Virus record (IMG/VR): IMGVR_UViG_3300042453_005387
Location: 1 to 39,859 of that record
Strand: one strand, 5' to 3'
DNA from: a virus
DNA: 39,859 bases
Positions 23,356 through 30,827 of the stretch are shown one piece after another. Below the pieces are notes generated by a model. It was not told the origin of the DNA and ran no database searches. It saw only the letters and a program-made list of their open reading frames with translations. The translations under genes were made by a program, and so were the position numbers. How positions within the stretch are numbered: the stretch's first letter is position 1; every line of letters begins with the position of its first letter.

Positions 23356-24975
23356 TTAATTAGTGTCGTCGTTGTTGTTTTCTATTAGCTCTATCCTCCT
23401 AATTGATGAGGTAATTGGTGGATGTATGCTAGATAGTGTATTGGATAATTTATCCGCTTTTTTTGGGCTTGCTGTAGCAATAAAATTTATTTTTCCATTA
23501 ATTTTTGATATTATACTATTAAAATGTGCATGATTTTTAACCTTATTTAATTTTACTTTTTCCTTTAGAGCAAATATCTCTGATCTTACATTTTCAAAGT
23601 ATGCAGGAGGTATAGTTGGCTTTCCTGAGTTTATTATGTAACCAAGGATTTCCATCCGCCCGCCAGTACCAATTACTTTGCTTTTATTTTTATTTATTTC
23701 AAACCCGTTATTTTTTAGCAAACTAGATACCCTATATATGAATATATTTATAAATTTTTTGCCAAACCTTTTTGGCCAAGTAAAAGATAAATCATCTGCA
23801 TATCTTGTATAAACTGCCCCATTTTCTTTAGCTAAACTGTCTAGCTTGTAGTCCAGTAGTTTAAAACAAATATTTGTAATCGCTGGACTTGCTGGAGACC
23901 CCTGCGGGAGAAATATGTCTCCTGCATTGATCATCTCACCTATATTAAACAATTGTTTCAGTATTTCAGATAAATATTTTTTATCTACAATTTTTAACTT
24001 AAGCGCATCAGTCATTATTACCTCGATTAAAATAGACACAACATGTTTTAGGATTTTTATTTCCTCAGATATTTTATTTAACTCTCTGTTTTCTCGACTA
24101 GCTGGGCTAAATCCATAAAAAACGGAGGGAGAAAAAAATAATCTGTTATTTGCTCTAATTTGTTGACGTATATCTCTTGAATACCAACTATCGACATAAG
24201 AATTATGAGCATGAGCCGGTGAATCTTCTCTTAGTCTCTGAAGAATGGTTTGATAAAGTTTCTTAAAATCAATAAATGAGCAGACCACCATTGATACTAG
24301 CTGACATATATTGCAATTATTTAATTTTACTGTACATAACTCCAGTATTCTTTCAATGTCTTCGTCTATGATGCCATGTGCCATCAAGCTTTTTTGCATA
24401 TCTTTTTTGTTAAAACTTCCAAAAAAGTTTTTAATATCAAGATTTACAAGAAGCTCTGGTTTTTTGTTATAAAACAAGTGATAATTTGCACAATCAATAG
24501 CTGATCTATTTTTTGCAAAACCAAAACATTGAGTATGTGGCCTAAAGTTATTTAATTGATCAGATATATTAGATTGCACAGCTTTTAGCTCATTGTCTGG
24601 AGCCAATATTATCCTGTGGTTTTCTTTTGCTTTTATTATTTCGTCTCCAATAAATGAAATTAATCTATGGTAATAACTTGGAAGTAAACTTTGTCTATTC
24701 CTTCTAGTATCTCTTCCGTAAAAAATAGAGTCTCTTATGAAAGATCTTGTTTTTTTGGGTAAATCATTTTTATTATCTATGTCTTTTATAATTAAATTGT
24801 AGTCATGCACAATTAAATTACATAAACTGCCAAAGCGTGAAAAAGATGAGTTATCGTGACAAATAACCTTATCAAAAAATAAGTTTTCTATAGACTTGGA
24901 ATTATTGTTGTCAATCCTTCTATTAGTTTTTTTAATGCAAAAAACTCTATAAGGCAACTTTATTTCATTCTTCAT
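23356..24975 (-). CDS. Retron/group II-like reverse transcriptase
   Basis: A 539-residue RT with an intact palm. The 'GFAKNRSAIDCANYH' block (152-166) matches the region ahead of motif A in retron and group II-type RTs. Motif A has Asp180 in 'NLDIKNFF', the fingers/palm block is 'LPQGSPASP' (356-364), and motif C is 'RYADDLSF' (Asp394/Asp395). 'GFEINKNKSKV', 'ILGYIIN' and 'GKINFIA' follow, as in retron RTs. About 170 residues separate motif A from LPQG, clearly longer than the compact retron core, so an insertion is present. No endonuclease or maturase domain is seen. It is embedded in the replication operon, its ATG overlapping the upstream stop. It is not DGR-like (no LPxGxxTSQ). Confidence 0.88.
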   Translation of the reverse strand: MKNEIKLPYRVFCIKKTNRRIDNNNSKSIENLFFDKVICHDNSSFSRFGSLCNLIVHDYNLIIKDIDNKNDLPKKTRSFIRDSIFYGRDTRRNRQSLLPSYYHRLISFIGDEIIKAKENHRIILAPDNELKAVQSNISDQLNNFRPHTQCFGFAKNRSAIDCANYHLFYNKKPELLVNLDIKNFFGSFNKKDMQKSLMAHGIIDEDIERILELCTVKLNNCNICQLVSMVVCSFIDFKKLYQTILQRLREDSPAHAHNSYVDSWYSRDIRQQIRANNRLFFSPSVFYGFSPASRENRELNKISEEIKILKHVVSILIEVIMTDALKLKIVDKKYLSEILKQLFNIGEMINAGDIFLPQGSPASPAITNICFKLLDYKLDSLAKENGAVYTRYADDLSFTWPKRFGKKFINIFIYRVSSLLKNNGFEINKNKSKVIGTGGRMEILGYIINSGKPTIPPAYFENVRSEIFALKEKVKLNKVKNHAHFNSIISKINGKINFIATASPKKADKLSNTLSSIHPPITSSIRRIELIENNNDDTN

Positions 24976-26008
24976 TTTCTATTTCAATTGATCTTGATAG
25001 TGTTCTTACTATTTCTACGTTATTTGAGTCGTCTATTGTATCCTCTGAGCCAGAAAGCTCTATAGCTCTTTTTATTACCAGCATTTTTTCTGGATTTTTC
25101 TCTATTTCAGCAACGTCATTTTTTACGTCCTTAACTATCCTAGATAATACAGCTTCTAGGTTACATGAATCCACTTCATCCTTTTTCCAGCTTGATACAG
25201 AAGTAATCGAATTACATGCACCGTTCAGTATTTTTTCTACTTCTGGATCATTAAAAAGATTTATTTGCTTTAATTCATTTAATCTTTCAACAAATGATTT
25301 AACGGTTCTAATATTTACGCAATGCTTGCCATTTCTAATAGCATTTACTACAGATTCTGTTGCTTCAATAATATGATTTCTTATTTGAAGACCAGCTTGA
25401 AACACTAATTGAGCAGCCTTTTCAGAAAGATGATTTTTAGCATCAACAGCTATTTCAGCTATTTCTGTCTGTGCCCAAGAATACAATGTCCATGAGTAAT
25501 TAAACTTATGTATAAGATTATCTGCGGGTGGATAAAATGCATCTAAATATCCAATGTGTTCTGGATATTTTTCGTTGAATTTAGATATTTGTTCTGAAAC
25601 AATTTCTGGGTATTTTTCAAGAAAATCGTCTCGCATCTTAAACATACACTCTTTTTGATTGTTTAAGAAATTCTTTAACTGAGGGTAAGCGTTTTTAGGT
25701 ACAAACCTAGCTCCCCTCATTCCTGGAACCCTGTAAGAAATTCTTTCCATGAAATTACCGAGCCTAACTCTAAACGAAGAAAATTGTGTTGTGTATTTTC
25801 TTGGAATGAGCCATTTATATCCAGGTTGATAAAATTCACTTTCTTCCTTTACTCCAAGCACCTTTTGATCTTCTGGGGTTTGCCTGACCTGGCCGCTCCA
25901 AAATCCAATACTAACATTTATAAGGGCCCCATGCTTAAATATATCGGAGGACAGTTTTGAAGCCCATGCTATATCTTTGTCTATATTATTTTGTTGTGTC
26001 TGTTCCAT
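24965..26008 (-). CDS. DUF3150-like protein
   Basis: A 347-residue protein. Its N-terminal 130 residues resemble the DUF3150 family: a 'ALINVSIGFWSGQ...TPED' opening, a 'LIPRKYTTQFSSFRVRLGNFM' helix and 'ARFVPKNAYPQLKNFL' leading into a charged helix. The rest is helical, with an acidic C-terminus (IEIENEE). The family has no assigned biochemical role that I know of, but tends to be encoded with AAA+ ATPases in phages and mobile elements. It sits directly upstream of the RT (11-nt overlap) and downstream of the terminator at 26036-26065, so it is the first gene of the RT-SbcCD operon. Confidence 0.65.
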   Translation of the reverse strand: MEQTQQNNIDKDIAWASKLSSDIFKHGALINVSIGFWSGQVRQTPEDQKVLGVKEESEFYQPGYKWLIPRKYTTQFSSFRVRLGNFMERISYRVPGMRGARFVPKNAYPQLKNFLNNQKECMFKMRDDFLEKYPEIVSEQISKFNEKYPEHIGYLDAFYPPADNLIHKFNYSWTLYSWAQTEIAEIAVDAKNHLSEKAAQLVFQAGLQIRNHIIEATESVVNAIRNGKHCVNIRTVKSFVERLNELKQINLFNDPEVEKILNGACNSITSVSSWKKDEVDSCNLEAVLSRIVKDVKNDVAEIEKNPEKMLVIKRAIELSGSEDTIDDSNNVEIVRTLSRSIEIENEE

Positions 26009-26024
26009 TTTATTTTTTTAAGGG

Positions 26025-26065
26025 ATAAAAATAAAGGGGCGCTCAAATACTTCTTTGAGCGCCCC
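26025..26065 (-). terminator. Rho-independent terminator
   Basis: A perfect 12-bp stem (GGGGCGCTCAAA/TTTGAGCGCCCC, 6-nt loop) at 26036-26065 is followed on the minus strand by a T-rich tract (TTTATTTTTAT). It separates the AAA+ cassette upstream from the DUF3150-RT-SbcCD operon, whose promoter should lie in the roughly 30 nt before 26008 or be supplied by read-through. Confidence 0.85.
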
Positions 26066-26081
26066 AATATTTGTTTATTTT

Positions 26082-26372
26082 TTATTTAGCGAAATTTTTG
26101 TAAGTAAATAATTTCATGTAATCACTCGAAAAAAAATCATTAATTAAGTCGCTTTGTTGCGCTTTCTTTGCTTTCAACAGTTTATTATTAAAACATGTAT
26201 TACTTCTTTTAATTCCTCTTAGCTTGTCATGGTTAGTTAATGCATGACCTATTTCAGCTATTTCTGAATTATCTACAATACCGTTTTGTGCCAAAAAATG
26301 AACTATATCACATAGTATAAATTTATTTTTGTCTTGCACCAATTTATTTACTTTTGTTTTTTTTATTTTCAT
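26082..26372 (-). CDS. Hypothetical small basic protein
   Basis: An unrecognised 96-residue protein, the last gene before the terminator at 26036-26065. It is helical and basic (KIKKTKVNKL at the N-terminus, NNKLLKAKKAQQ in the middle), with a hydrophobic 'FILCDIVHFLAQNGIV' helix at about 18-33. It overlaps the end of the upstream gene by 29 nt. It is part of the operon that contains the DUF1257 and AAA+ genes. Confidence 0.55.
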   Translation of the reverse strand: MKIKKTKVNKLVQDKNKFILCDIVHFLAQNGIVDNSEIAEIGHALTNHDKLRGIKRSNTCFNNKLLKAKKAQQSDLINDFFSSDYMKLFTYKNFAK

Positions 26373-26823
26373 TTATTTTTATTTTGCTTGGTTGTATTTC
26401 ACAACCATCATATATCATTTTACTAGCTATTCTGACTTCTTCGTCTAAAACTTTTGACCTTAATTTGTCTCTAGCTATAATTTTTTTAGTGGAAATTAAT
26501 CTAGCTATCCACTCTTGAGATGAGTTGTCAAACTCTACATCTGTTATTCTTTCTACGATTAAATTTTTATTTTTACCAAAAAATTCGTCGTAATATATAC
26601 TTTTGACTGTGCCATCAGGCAAAAAATTGAGAGAAAAAATTTTGCGCTTTTTAGCTCTATTTACTTTAGGCTCTAATTGATTGAGCGGAGCAAGAGGCTC
26701 CTTCAAACATTTCAGGTTTTTCTGAGTAGCTGACTTCTTTCGAGTACAGCTTTTCAAATATTTTTGTTGCGTCTTTGCAGCCACTACCTTTGAACCCTTC
26801 TGCTTCGATTGATGCTTGGCCAT
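26344..26823 (-). CDS. Hypothetical protein overlapping the DUF2997 gene
   Basis: A 159-residue reading frame. The first 53 codons (Lys/Gln-rich, low complexity) lie within the DUF2997-like gene in another frame. Residues about 60-130 look like a folded beta-rich unit (IFSLNFLPDGTVKSIYYDEF, EWIARLIS), and the C-terminus is lysine-rich. There is no internal Met before about residue 135, so either the ATG at 26823 with a 158-nt overlap is used, or a non-ATG start nearer 26660. The folded part appears real; the N-terminus is uncertain. Confidence 0.5.
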   Translation of the reverse strand: MAKHQSKQKGSKVVAAKTQQKYLKSCTRKKSATQKNLKCLKEPLAPLNQLEPKVNRAKKRKIFSLNFLPDGTVKSIYYDEFFGKNKNLIVERITDVEFDNSSQEWIARLISTKKIIARDKLRSKVLDEEVRIASKMIYDGCEIQPSKIKINENKKNKSK

Positions 26824-26860
26824 CTTTAGTTATAGTAATTTTTACTAATTTTTCGCTCAT
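26666..26860 (-). CDS. DUF2997-like protein
   Basis: A 64-residue protein matching the DUF2997 pattern: a short strand 'KLVKITITKDG', a second strand 'ASIEAEGFKGSGCKDAT' with the typical GFKG-x-x-C-x-x-A-T block, a helix 'IFEKLY' and a C-terminal 'KPEMF'. Its ATG overlaps the stop of the DUF1257-like gene (ATGA). DUF2997, DUF1257 and a Ycf46-like AAA+ ATPase are known to be encoded together in some bacteria, so its presence here supports all three assignments. Biochemical role unknown. Confidence 0.75.
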   Translation of the reverse strand: MSEKLVKITITKDGQASIEAEGFKGSGCKDATKIFEKLYSKEVSYSEKPEMFEGASCSAQSIRA

Positions 26861-27246
26861 TGCATTTTTATTTTTAGTTCAATATTTCCATTTGAAGAAT
26901 TTACTTTTTCTCCAATTATTTCATACCCCATTTTTCTGGCAGTTTTTCTGTGTTGCTCAATTTGATAGGCTTGACTCAGTTTACCGGCATTGTTGCCAAC
27001 AATTTCCCTGAGTCTTGCGTCAAATAAATCAGCCTGTATTTCGTAATTTTTGCCCTTTTTAATTACAGCAATTTCATACGTAGATTGATCACTAGATATT
27101 ACTGCATCGCACTTCATTTTTTGACCAGCGTAATATTTAGCCTGTTTTTTGTTCACATCTAGTTTAAGACCTAGCCTAGAACACGCTCTCTTTAAAACGT
27201 CTATGTCAGATATCTCTGGCATAGACATGACTACCATGTGTGACAT
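26857..27246 (-). CDS. DUF1257 (Ycf35-like) protein
   Basis: A 129-residue protein with the DUF1257/Ycf35 layout: an 'MSHMVVMSMPEISDIDVLKRACSRLGL' opening (family members begin MSH and use this helix), 'KYYAGQKMKCDAVI', 'YEIAVIKKGKNYEIQADLFD' in the middle, a 'QAYQIEQHRKTARKMGYEI' helix and a closing strand. Ycf35 is conserved in cyanobacteria and plastids without a settled function. It is next to DUF2997, and the Ycf46-like ATPase lies two genes upstream, as in bacterial clusters. Confidence 0.75.
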   Translation of the reverse strand: MSHMVVMSMPEISDIDVLKRACSRLGLKLDVNKKQAKYYAGQKMKCDAVISSDQSTYEIAVIKKGKNYEIQADLFDARLREIVGNNAGKLSQAYQIEQHRKTARKMGYEIIGEKVNSSNGNIELKIKMQ

Positions 27247-27255
27247 ATTTTATTT

Positions 27256-27441
27256 TTAGTTGATTGATTCTATTTCTTGTTTGACTTCTTTTTTTGTCTT
27301 GATTCTGTATCTATCTCCGACTTTTGTGACAAATCCTTCCATTTCTAGGTATTTTAGGTGATTAGCTATGTATTCCTCTAGCTCATCAAATGATTTTATT
27401 CCTAGTTTATTCAGTTCTTTTTTTAGTTTTGTTGCATTCAT
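27256..27441 (-). CDS. Hypothetical small winged-helix-like protein
   Basis: A 61-residue, highly charged protein. Two helices (TKLKKELNKLG; FDELEEYIANHLKYLEMEG) are followed by a 'FVTKVGDRYRIKTKKE' beta hairpin, which resembles a minimal winged helix-turn-helix. It sits between the AAA+ ATPase and the DUF1257-like protein, so it may be a partner or regulator of the cassette. No specific family is recognised. Confidence 0.55.
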   Translation of the reverse strand: MNATKLKKELNKLGIKSFDELEEYIANHLKYLEMEGFVTKVGDRYRIKTKKEVKQEIESIN

Positions 27442-27456
27442 GGCAATAACTTGTTT

Positions 27457-29220
27457 TTATAGATCATCTTCATTTAGTTCTATTCTTCTGTGTTCTTGAG
27501 TATTTTTGTTTACTCCACCAAGTACGCCAATCTTGAGAGAAGACTTACTTGTTGGCAAAAGATCTTCATCATCTTTATTGGCCATCATAACTTTGTGTGA
27601 CCTAGCCCATTCAAGTAAAGATCTTGATTCGTCTGGGTTAAGTTCTGCCATTATTTTTACATCATTAACTGCATCCACTAAATGCTTGGTCTCTATTGGA
27701 AATGACTTTCCAAAGCCCACATCCTTGCCTTTTCTTATCAACCCCTCTATCACTATTTGCTCTATTTCAGAGCCAGTTCTATTCGGAGTTATTTCTGCAA
27801 GTTTTTTGAGGTCAATTTTATATTCATCTGGATCCCAACCTCTTTTCTTTAGGTGGATTGAAAATATTTCTTTTCTCTGACTCAATCCTGGTAATCCAAC
27901 GTATATGACCTCATCAAACCTACCCTTTCTGAGCGCTGGCGCTGGTATATTGGTGATACTGTTTGTTGTCGCTACAACAAACACATCAGCTTTCTTTGAC
28001 TGAGACCATGTTAACCAGGTACCATACATACGCTGAAATGTTCCACCGTCTGTTACGTTACCTCCAGCTCCTGCAAATAATTTTTCAAACTCATCAACAA
28101 ACAATATGCACGGAGATTGAGCTTCTGCATCTGCCAGCGCTTTTATGAGCTTACTCTCTGATTCACCAAGAAGACTGCCCATACATGCTCCTATATCAAG
28201 CCTTAATACTGTTCTGTCCCATTCTTTTCCTAGTGCTTGTGCAACCCAACTTTTTCCTGTACCGCCTGGGCCAACGACACATAGTCCCTTTGGCAAATCA
28301 ATGCCATCCTCTCTAGCCTCGTGACTAAATATAAGGGTGCGGTCTTTTGCCCAGGCTTTTAGGTTTTCCATGCCACCAACCTCTTCCATGCCCCAATTAG
28401 TTTCAACTATTTTTAGGACACCAGACTTAGAGAATAATCTAGACTTTTCTTTTCTTATCACCTCACTCTTGAACGTTCTCCTGTCTGTCTTGTTTGATAT
28501 GTATTCAAGCGCATTCTCTCGATTAGATAATGCCAATACATTTTCGGCTTGCCATTGAGTTAATCCAGTCAAAGATTGAGCGGTTTTTATTAGCTCGTCT
28601 TCACTTAAAATAATATCAGGGACACCATTAATGCTAACGGAAACCTGATTACTCCTAACTATTGATTTCATTTTAGATACATTTGGTAACCTATGTTCTG
28701 CGTATGTTACATAATGATCTAATTCAATTGGCACCTCTGTGTGATGATTTACAAAAACTAAGTGCTTTTGCTGAGCATTAAGTTGTTTTACGCTGTCCTT
28801 TATGCATCTAGTAAGCCTAGCATTTGTGTGTTTGACCTTGTTTGGGTCAGTCATATAAAACGGAGCATCAAGAAGTATAAGAGTTGATCTATTTGGAAAC
28901 CCATGCTCTAAAATATTCCATGCAGATGTACCATCAACAATAGTGTCTTCGTATGTTAATGATGTTATGTTTGACGCACAAAACCTTTGTATTGCATCAA
29001 CTGGGCCGTCAAGCTCATCCATTATTTGTAATGGCTCAACGCCAGTATCCCTTTCATAATCATATATTATATTATTAGCATCATATACATAAATTCTATT
29101 AGATAACCTTTTGTGCAACAAAAATGTTGCCTCTTCTCTGATAAATCTATCCTCTTCTATACTGTATACCCAAATTATGGGTATTCCAGCAGAAACAAAC
29201 TCTTTAAGTATTGAACTCAT
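27457..29220 (-). CDS. Ycf46-like AAA+ ATPase
   Basis: A 587-residue AAA+ protein. The N-terminal domain (about 1-200) is the RecA-like module seen in Ycf46 proteins, opening 'GIPIIWVYSIEEDRFIREE' and containing 'STLILLDAP' and 'LVFVNHHTEVPIELD'. The C-terminal AAA+ domain has Walker A 'GPGGTGKS' (317-324), Walker B 'ILFVDEFEK' (Asp376/Glu377), sensor 1 'VVATTNSI' and an arginine-finger region 'LRKGRFDEV', then a lid with 'NRTGSEIEQIV'. Ycf46-type ATPases are linked to stress or CO2 responses in cyanobacteria but their substrate is unclear. As an ATP-driven remodeller it may act on phage or host proteins with the DUF1257/DUF2997 partners. Confidence 0.85.
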   Translation of the reverse strand: MSSILKEFVSAGIPIIWVYSIEEDRFIREEATFLLHKRLSNRIYVYDANNIIYDYERDTGVEPLQIMDELDGPVDAIQRFCASNITSLTYEDTIVDGTSAWNILEHGFPNRSTLILLDAPFYMTDPNKVKHTNARLTRCIKDSVKQLNAQQKHLVFVNHHTEVPIELDHYVTYAEHRLPNVSKMKSIVRSNQVSVSINGVPDIILSEDELIKTAQSLTGLTQWQAENVLALSNRENALEYISNKTDRRTFKSEVIRKEKSRLFSKSGVLKIVETNWGMEEVGGMENLKAWAKDRTLIFSHEAREDGIDLPKGLCVVGPGGTGKSWVAQALGKEWDRTVLRLDIGACMGSLLGESESKLIKALADAEAQSPCILFVDEFEKLFAGAGGNVTDGGTFQRMYGTWLTWSQSKKADVFVVATTNSITNIPAPALRKGRFDEVIYVGLPGLSQRKEIFSIHLKKRGWDPDEYKIDLKKLAEITPNRTGSEIEQIVIEGLIRKGKDVGFGKSFPIETKHLVDAVNDVKIMAELNPDESRSLLEWARSHKVMMANKDDEDLLPTSKSSLKIGVLGGVNKNTQEHRRIELNEDDL

Positions 29221-29225
29221 TTTTT

Positions 29226-29636
29226 TTATGTTGTTGTATCGAAGAAACCTTCTTCAAATATTTTTAGTGATTTATTTTTAAATACTCCAGCTGTCCTTGC
29301 AAATTCAATAGCGGCTAGCATATTTGTTTTTGCATTATTTATCTTTATTTCATATTTCTGTTCATCGGATGCCTCTTCAGAAGCAAATTGCTGAAACGGA
29401 AAGGTGCCGCTGTATTTATTGTCGACAATTACAGTCAGTGCAGCGAAAGAAATCCTGCCGCTTATAATTTCTTTTGCAATAACTGGTGATATTGCAGCCG
29501 CAAGCCTTGCGGCTACCTTTGACTGTGCATTTCCAGGTGGATCTATTTCCTGCCTGTTAAAATCTGTATTACTTGTCGATTCTGTGTTGTTTTGTTCGTT
29601 TTCTTTATTGTTGTCTTTTTGTGTGTTGTTGCTCAT
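29226..29636 (-). CDS. Hypothetical protein
   Basis: An unrecognised 136-residue protein. The N-terminal 40 residues are Asn/Thr/Glu-rich and disordered. The middle (about 41-75) is an Ala-rich helical segment with 'ARLAAAISPVIAKEIISGRISFAALTVI'; it is too polar for a clear membrane span. The C-terminal part is a helical unit. It precedes the Ycf46-like ATPase by 5 nt and overlaps the upstream gene by 32 nt. Confidence 0.6.
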   Translation of the reverse strand: MSNNTQKDNNKENEQNNTESTSNTDFNRQEIDPPGNAQSKVAARLAAAISPVIAKEIISGRISFAALTVIVDNKYSGTFPFQQFASEEASDEQKYEIKINNAKTNMLAAIEFARTAGVFKNKSLKIFEEGFFDTTT

Positions 29637-30045
29637 ATACTTTTATAAAATTTTTAGAACAAGTTGCTAAAAATTTAAATTTTATGTCTTCTGCGTCAAT
29701 TTCATTAATTTTATTTTCACTAAGGAAAATACTGGAAGCTTCTCGAAGTTTTAATTCCAACGGAGTATACGCGATTTCATTACTATCAATCTTTTCCTCT
29801 ATGCTAGAGGCTTCTTGCATAGTTATAAAAAGCTGCCCAAGAATATCTGAGTTGTCTTCGTCTTCGTTTCCAACAATTTTTGCGCACTCAGTAAGAATGA
29901 AGTCTCCAGATACTGGACACCTTATTAAAACTTCGTCCATAGACATTTTCTCAAAAGAGTATAGGAAAGTTTTAAATTCAATGCTGGAACCTAATTCTAC
30001 AACATCTTTAACATATCTACACTCAATTAGAGATTTTATATCCAT
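29605..30045 (-). CDS. Hypothetical helical protein
   Basis: An unrecognised 146-residue acidic protein with mostly helical character, no membrane segment and no metal motif. A segment 'IRCPVSGDFILTECAK' (about 41-56) has two cysteines but no partner pair. It is tightly packed with its neighbours: its start directly follows the stop of the upstream membrane-protein gene, and its end overlaps the downstream gene by 32 nt. Confidence 0.6.
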   Translation of the reverse strand: MDIKSLIECRYVKDVVELGSSIEFKTFLYSFEKMSMDEVLIRCPVSGDFILTECAKIVGNEDEDNSDILGQLFITMQEASSIEEKIDSNEIAYTPLELKLREASSIFLSENKINEIDAEDIKFKFLATCSKNFIKVYEQQHTKRQQ

Positions 30046-30378
30046 TTATTTATCTTTTAAGTCCCTTACAACAACTCCAGTACATGTAACCCAGAGCAAA
30101 ATTGATAGGACTATTGCCACTTGTATACCTATGCCTATCATTAGGCTTAGCAATAAAAACATTATGGACATTAATAAGCAAATCCAATAAGACATGCAAA
30201 AAGGACAATTAATTAAATACTCTATTTTTGTCTTACTGTACTTTATTTCTATATATGCTCTGAACATTTCAAATAATTTCGATTCTTGCACTAAATATAT
30301 AATCGAATAGCAAAATGGTTTAGAACAATAAACAAAAATAAAAAATACTATCACCAGTTCAATTAGTTTTGTGCTCAT
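30046..30378 (-). CDS. Small membrane protein with CPFC motif (DUF1360-like)
   Basis: A 110-residue protein with about three membrane segments: one at the N-terminus (LIELVIVFFIFVYC), then 'CPFCMSYWICLLMSIMFLLLSLMIGIG' and 'VAIVLSILLWVTCTGVVV'. The 'NCPFCMSYW' motif between cytosolic helix and membrane segment is like DUF1360-type proteins, which carry a conserved C-x-x-C-x-S-(F/Y)-W. It ends in a basic tail. Role unknown. Confidence 0.65.
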   Translation of the reverse strand: MSTKLIELVIVFFIFVYCSKPFCYSIIYLVQESKLFEMFRAYIEIKYSKTKIEYLINCPFCMSYWICLLMSIMFLLLSLMIGIGIQVAIVLSILLWVTCTGVVVRDLKDK

Positions 30379-30385
30379 TTTTTTA

Positions 30386-30619
30386 TTATAATAAAGTTAT
30401 GGTGCCTGCAACTCCGAAATACAAAAACAAAGTAAATGAAGTTTTTACTGTTTCAGAGCCTAATATAAAAAAGTCTGATATATATCTACTGGGTACCCAC
30501 CCAATAAATAACCATAATATAAATAAAATTGGGGTCAAGACTTGCCCCAAAATCATAGAACAAATAATCACATAAGAACAAAAAAGTGTTCCTAAAAAAC
30601 CTGAATTGCTCATAAGCAT
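30386..30619 (-). CDS. Hypothetical membrane protein
   Basis: A 77-residue, very hydrophobic protein with two or three likely membrane helices (about 6-27, 30-45 and 57-77) and only four or so charged residues. Such a sequence could be a holin-like or other phage membrane protein, but no lysis gene is recognised nearby. It overlaps the upstream 60-residue frame by 10 nt. Confidence 0.5.
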   Translation of the reverse strand: MLMSNSGFLGTLFCSYVIICSMILGQVLTPILFILWLFIGWVPSRYISDFFILGSETVKTSFTLFLYFGVAGTITLL

Positions 30620-30792
30620 GTGTTTTTTTTAATTTTATTTTCAGTCAAATATAGTTTCTGTATTTGACTTGTTGTAGAACCGCATGATTGATTGTGTTGT
30701 TTCTCTGCGGTGCTTTTTTCGTGATTTCGTTTAATTATAAAAAATACAAAAAAAATAATTGAAATAGAGATTAATACAACTGTTTCATTCAT
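30610..30792 (-). CDS. Hypothetical single-pass membrane protein
   Basis: A 60-residue protein with an N-terminal membrane anchor (about residues 4-21, VVLISISIIFFVFFII) followed by a basic/polar 39-residue tail (RNHEKSTAEKQHNQ...) that would face the cytoplasm by the positive-inside rule. It is adjacent to two other small membrane proteins, so the three may form a membrane unit. Confidence 0.5.
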   Translation of the reverse strand: MNETVVLISISIIFFVFFIIKRNHEKSTAEKQHNQSCGSTTSQIQKLYLTENKIKKNTCL

Positions 30793-30827
30793 TTGATTTT
30801 GTTGTTTTTGTTGCCGCTGGACTATAA

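Noticed and set aside
23356-24975. Diversity-generating retroelement or group II intron
   Set aside because: DGR RTs have a different motif 4 and need template/variable repeat pairs, none of which I found. No maturase or endonuclease domain and no intron domain V-like hairpin is visible next to the RT.
23353-26008. A retron msr-msd RNA adjacent to the reverse transcriptase
   Set aside because: The gene on one side overlaps the RT start and the gene on the other begins 3 nt away, so there is no non-coding room, and no long hairpin was seen in those coding ends.
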